Assembly (NCBI GenBank): GCA_030068145.1
Contig: JAPJBO010000459.1
Coordinates: forward strand, 114,001-178,000
DNA: 64,000 nt
Reading direction: 5' to 3'
Origin: Diplonema papillatum
Lineage: Eukaryota; Euglenozoa; Diplonemea; Diplonemida; Diplonemidae
Of this stretch, positions 62,501 to 64,000 are shown one piece after another (within the stretch, counting starts at the first letter, position 1; every line of letters begins with the position of its first letter). A program made the translations under genes and the position numbers. The notes beneath the pieces are model-generated. The model ran no database searches, was not told where the DNA came from, and worked only from the letters and a program-made list of their open reading frames with translations.

Positions 62501-63394
62501 GAAGATGTCGAAGGGGATGGGAACTGTTTTTACCATGCCATGGTAAGGACAGAGTTCCCACTCTTCCGCGCGTATCGAGGGGGGAAGGGGCATATGCAGT
62601 TGCGCAAGCACATCTTCGCGAACGTCCAGCCACGGTTCACGGAGGGTACCGCGTGGCAAGATTTCACCCGGGCCGTCATGGACCAAAGCAGGAAGTCGGT
62701 CTCCGAATGGCAGAATTACCACCGTGCCGCCAAGAAGTTTGCGGACCAACTGGTGGTCAACTACGTCTGCCAGCTTTTTGGGGTCGAGATCCACCTGTTG
62801 TGTGTCAACGAGAAGGGGGAGTTCCGCCTCCAGGTAACGACACCCATTGGAGGAGACGGGGCCACTGGAACGGTGTACCTGGTGAGTGAAACAGAAACCG
62901 ACGAGTTCATGCCCACCCCAACCGACGATGACGGGCCCGATGACACCATCCCAGCCGAGCTCCCGCGGACAGTGAAATACGTCGGGCACTTCCAGGTCCA
63001 CCTCGGGCCTTTCCCACCGGAGCTGCTTGCCAAGATCCCGAGAAACCTGCTTCACACACAAGAGCAGCGGATCTTCTTGACACACGACGAGCTGGCTGCA
63101 TGGCGCCTGAATCGGAAGAGAAAGGCAGCGGCTGAGCAGGAGCAGGAGACTCCAGCACCAAAGAAGGCGGGCCCAAAGAAGACGACGGCGAAAAAAGCAG
63201 GAAAGAGAAGAACACACAGCGATGCTTCGACCTCCGGTAGCTCAACGCCGACATCCCCGGAGACATCCTCGGATTCCCGTAGCTCAACGCCGACATCCCC
63301 GGAGACATCCTCGGATTCCCGTCCACCGCCGAAGAAACGCAGGAGACCAGCAGGAAAGCCTGCTTCAAAGCGTGGCTCAAAGGCCAGGAAGTAG
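59555..63394 (+). CDS. MULE transposase with OTU protease, copy 3
   Basis: Same protein as copies 1 and 2 except for Ala277 to Ser (codon tca at 60383) in the low-complexity linker. It starts 5314 bases after copy 2. All catalytic and metal-binding residues are unchanged, so this copy is expected to be equally competent. Confidence 0.9.
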   Translation: MVHTYTHKAIKSEFTRGFDAKKTHHTPGCAGGATWTHKKRQINGSWRRARFELKAKARKAPGECGVVQLCDLPTVRALALRSDTLGRSHMINKKSSRRGWQWVGGVKMPVPDDEFVLLLQEASCKAEQIAAILSLPVRCADDLHDVTFSQLLGAVGSDIVTKRVFRRCGVAYKDPVGNTSSPPPTPGNTSNSAPSNTSNSAPSNTSNSAPTPVNTSNPAPPANTGNPSNPEPANTRNSAPPTPASNPAPQARTGNSRPANTSNPAPPASTSSTSNLSPPTPANTNNPAPANDDTAEHGTSNPAAPGTTRDPSLQKVGDNLDLSRDAFNTAAALYSRSGSGIGEKGLKSGHAGKDRREKKCKTDGCTFHFACRKAAGHYKVVSIRNHTCVAAGSGRAFLMSQKEAAAEAVSFVREYGPKAKSKEVAAHLAVSCAGSAALPYHMTNRARNKAIKDVYGETLVGYEKLRGWMLDVRRVMPGSHCALLRKCGDEYVTEVVGVGQPPDEPGVLIAAFVAFEPCIFAAKKQKAIGHNILFVDGAFRKNGNRGTMLAGSTIDPDGQLLDVAHCLAVGENNTCCDFFLEQLKDSAGDYRTVISDEGCALESALKKVFPEAKHYLCSEHLFRKPDITVALKEILRHACKAETPERYEAVMAEVRQKKPELALKLDRIKEQWARAFADPHYPKLCHTTSNVAESLNNALDASRWIGCVVHAFDYIRTQLMTRFAEKAALYAHSDFDERLLPRFDTRHGGLLALSLQVLPPSGGNGVYEVKEGGVAFEVHVQSPTVPRSVDGRWTCSCNKWTVDRMPCGHITRVCRMVQNQGHPIDTLAPLVYTVEAMRETYSHHFPPLIDRQHADDVDDKTVGMTCHRSGGRPKNSRIPERTENTGAVVQKEPRRCGECGVVGHDKRTCHASASDIRAHKADVARLKAARTAELAARKAKRNRAGGSEAVPGKPNVPPDGVILASPHAHVKWLAAEYPGFSPEDVEGDGNCFYHAMVRTEFPLFRAYRGGKGHMQLRKHIFANVQPRFTEGTAWQDFTRAVMDQSRKSVSEWQNYHRAAKKFADQLVVNYVCQLFGVEIHLLCVNEKGEFRLQVTTPIGGDGATGTVYLVSETETDEFMPTPTDDDGPDDTIPAELPRTVKYVGHFQVHLGPFPPELLAKIPRNLLHTQEQRIFLTHDELAAWRLNRKRKAAAEQEQETPAPKKAGPKKTTAKKAGKRRTHSDASTSGSSTPTSPETSSDSRSSTPTSPETSSDSRPPPKKRRRPAGKPASKRGSKARK

Positions 63395-63834
63395 TAGCGG
63401 TTCCGCATCCGAAATAGGGAACATGGCTTCACGCCACAACAACACCTGACAAGCAAAAAAAAGCATGTTCGACAAGACTATGCTATGGCTTCAACACTTC
63501 GGGCAGGGGCAAACCCCCTAAACAACCCCTGTTCCGAAGGCCAAATCAAAAGAAAAGCCACAAATACACAAACAAGAATTCTTTACGTGCAAACAAGTTC
63601 TGGCCAGTCTGGTCCCTTTCAAAGTCTTTGGCAAACTTGGTCAACTTGCCAAAAACCTTGAAGGGGGCCAGGCTGGCCAGAACAGGGGGAAAACGCCTTC
63701 CAGGGTCACAAGGCCTGGACAGCTGCGGACGTACCAGCTGAGCTGTTGAGTGCACCCTGGCTTGCGGATTGTCCCAAAAAGTAGTTTTTTTTCGTTAAAC
63801 TGCTTTTTTGTTGCAAAGAAAACGTATTTGTAGT

Positions 63835-64000
63835 GCGCGAAAAAACTTTTTTTTTTTTTTACAAATATATGCGCGAGAAAACTGTTTTTTACAAATATAT
63901 GCGCGAAAAAACTGTTTTTTTTACAAACATATGCGCGAAAAAACTGTTTTTTTTTACAAATATATGCGCGAAAAAACTAAAATTTACAAATATATGCACC
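63835..64000. repeat. MULE array spacer palindrome, copy 4 (cut by window edge)
   Basis: The left arm and the first half of the central hairpin are present when the window ends, exactly as after copies 1 and 2. The array therefore continues, probably into a fourth unit. Confidence 0.8.

Overview
The window is nuclear DNA from a eukaryote with large, repeat-choked introns. Three conserved single-copy genes could be assembled exon by exon, all on the minus strand and all with GT-AG introns, almost all in phase 0: a mitochondrial Rho GTPase (Miro), the ciliary axoneme protein DRC2/CCDC65, and the COPII/nuclear-pore WD40 protein SEC13. DRC2 implies an organism with motile cilia or flagella. The intron style, the repeat load, and the mix of Helitron, MULE and hAT-like elements suggest a flagellated protist or alga. 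I cannot assign a lineage from sequence alone. No rRNA, tRNA, CRISPR or prokaryotic operon structure was seen.

Layout. 0-10.5 kb: Miro (exons at 9.8-8.4, 4.0, 3.3 and 2.3 kb), with a decayed Helitron and dispersed repeats in its introns and a truncated copy of its first exon beside it. 10.5-14 kb: tandem and dispersed repeats plus one lyase-like exon fragment. 14.2-26.1 kb: DRC2 in at least six exons. One of its introns holds a 5.2 kb satellite built of 85-bp and 53-bp units in a higher-order pattern. 26.1-31 kb: two broken copies of the DRC2 5' end, small hairpin elements and minisatellites. 31.0-34.5 kb: SEC13, again with a broken exon copy just upstream. 35-41 kb: C2H2-finger retroelement-like fragments, poly-G/poly-C-bounded modules, and GC-rich and TACGCG inverted repeats. 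41.3-44.2 kb: a 987-codon hAT-like transposase that begins with what looks like the second half of a ULP1-type cysteine protease. 45.5-47.7 kb: an inverted-repeat-bounded block with degenerate telomere-like CCCTAA repeats.

47.95-64 kb: at least three nearly identical head-to-tail units of about 5.3 kb. Each carries one uninterrupted 1279-codon Mutator-like (MULE) transposase with a C-terminal OTU-type cysteine protease domain. The units are separated by a roughly 540-bp nested palindrome. The array runs off the right edge, and so few differences are visible that the expansion must be recent. This array, together with the second protease-bearing transposase next door, is the most unusual system in the window.

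The three host genes have unrelated cellular jobs (mitochondrial transport, ciliary beating, vesicle coat), so no operon-like cooperation is implied. What links them is structural: each has a truncated exon duplicate next to its 5' part, and their introns share the same dispersed repeats.
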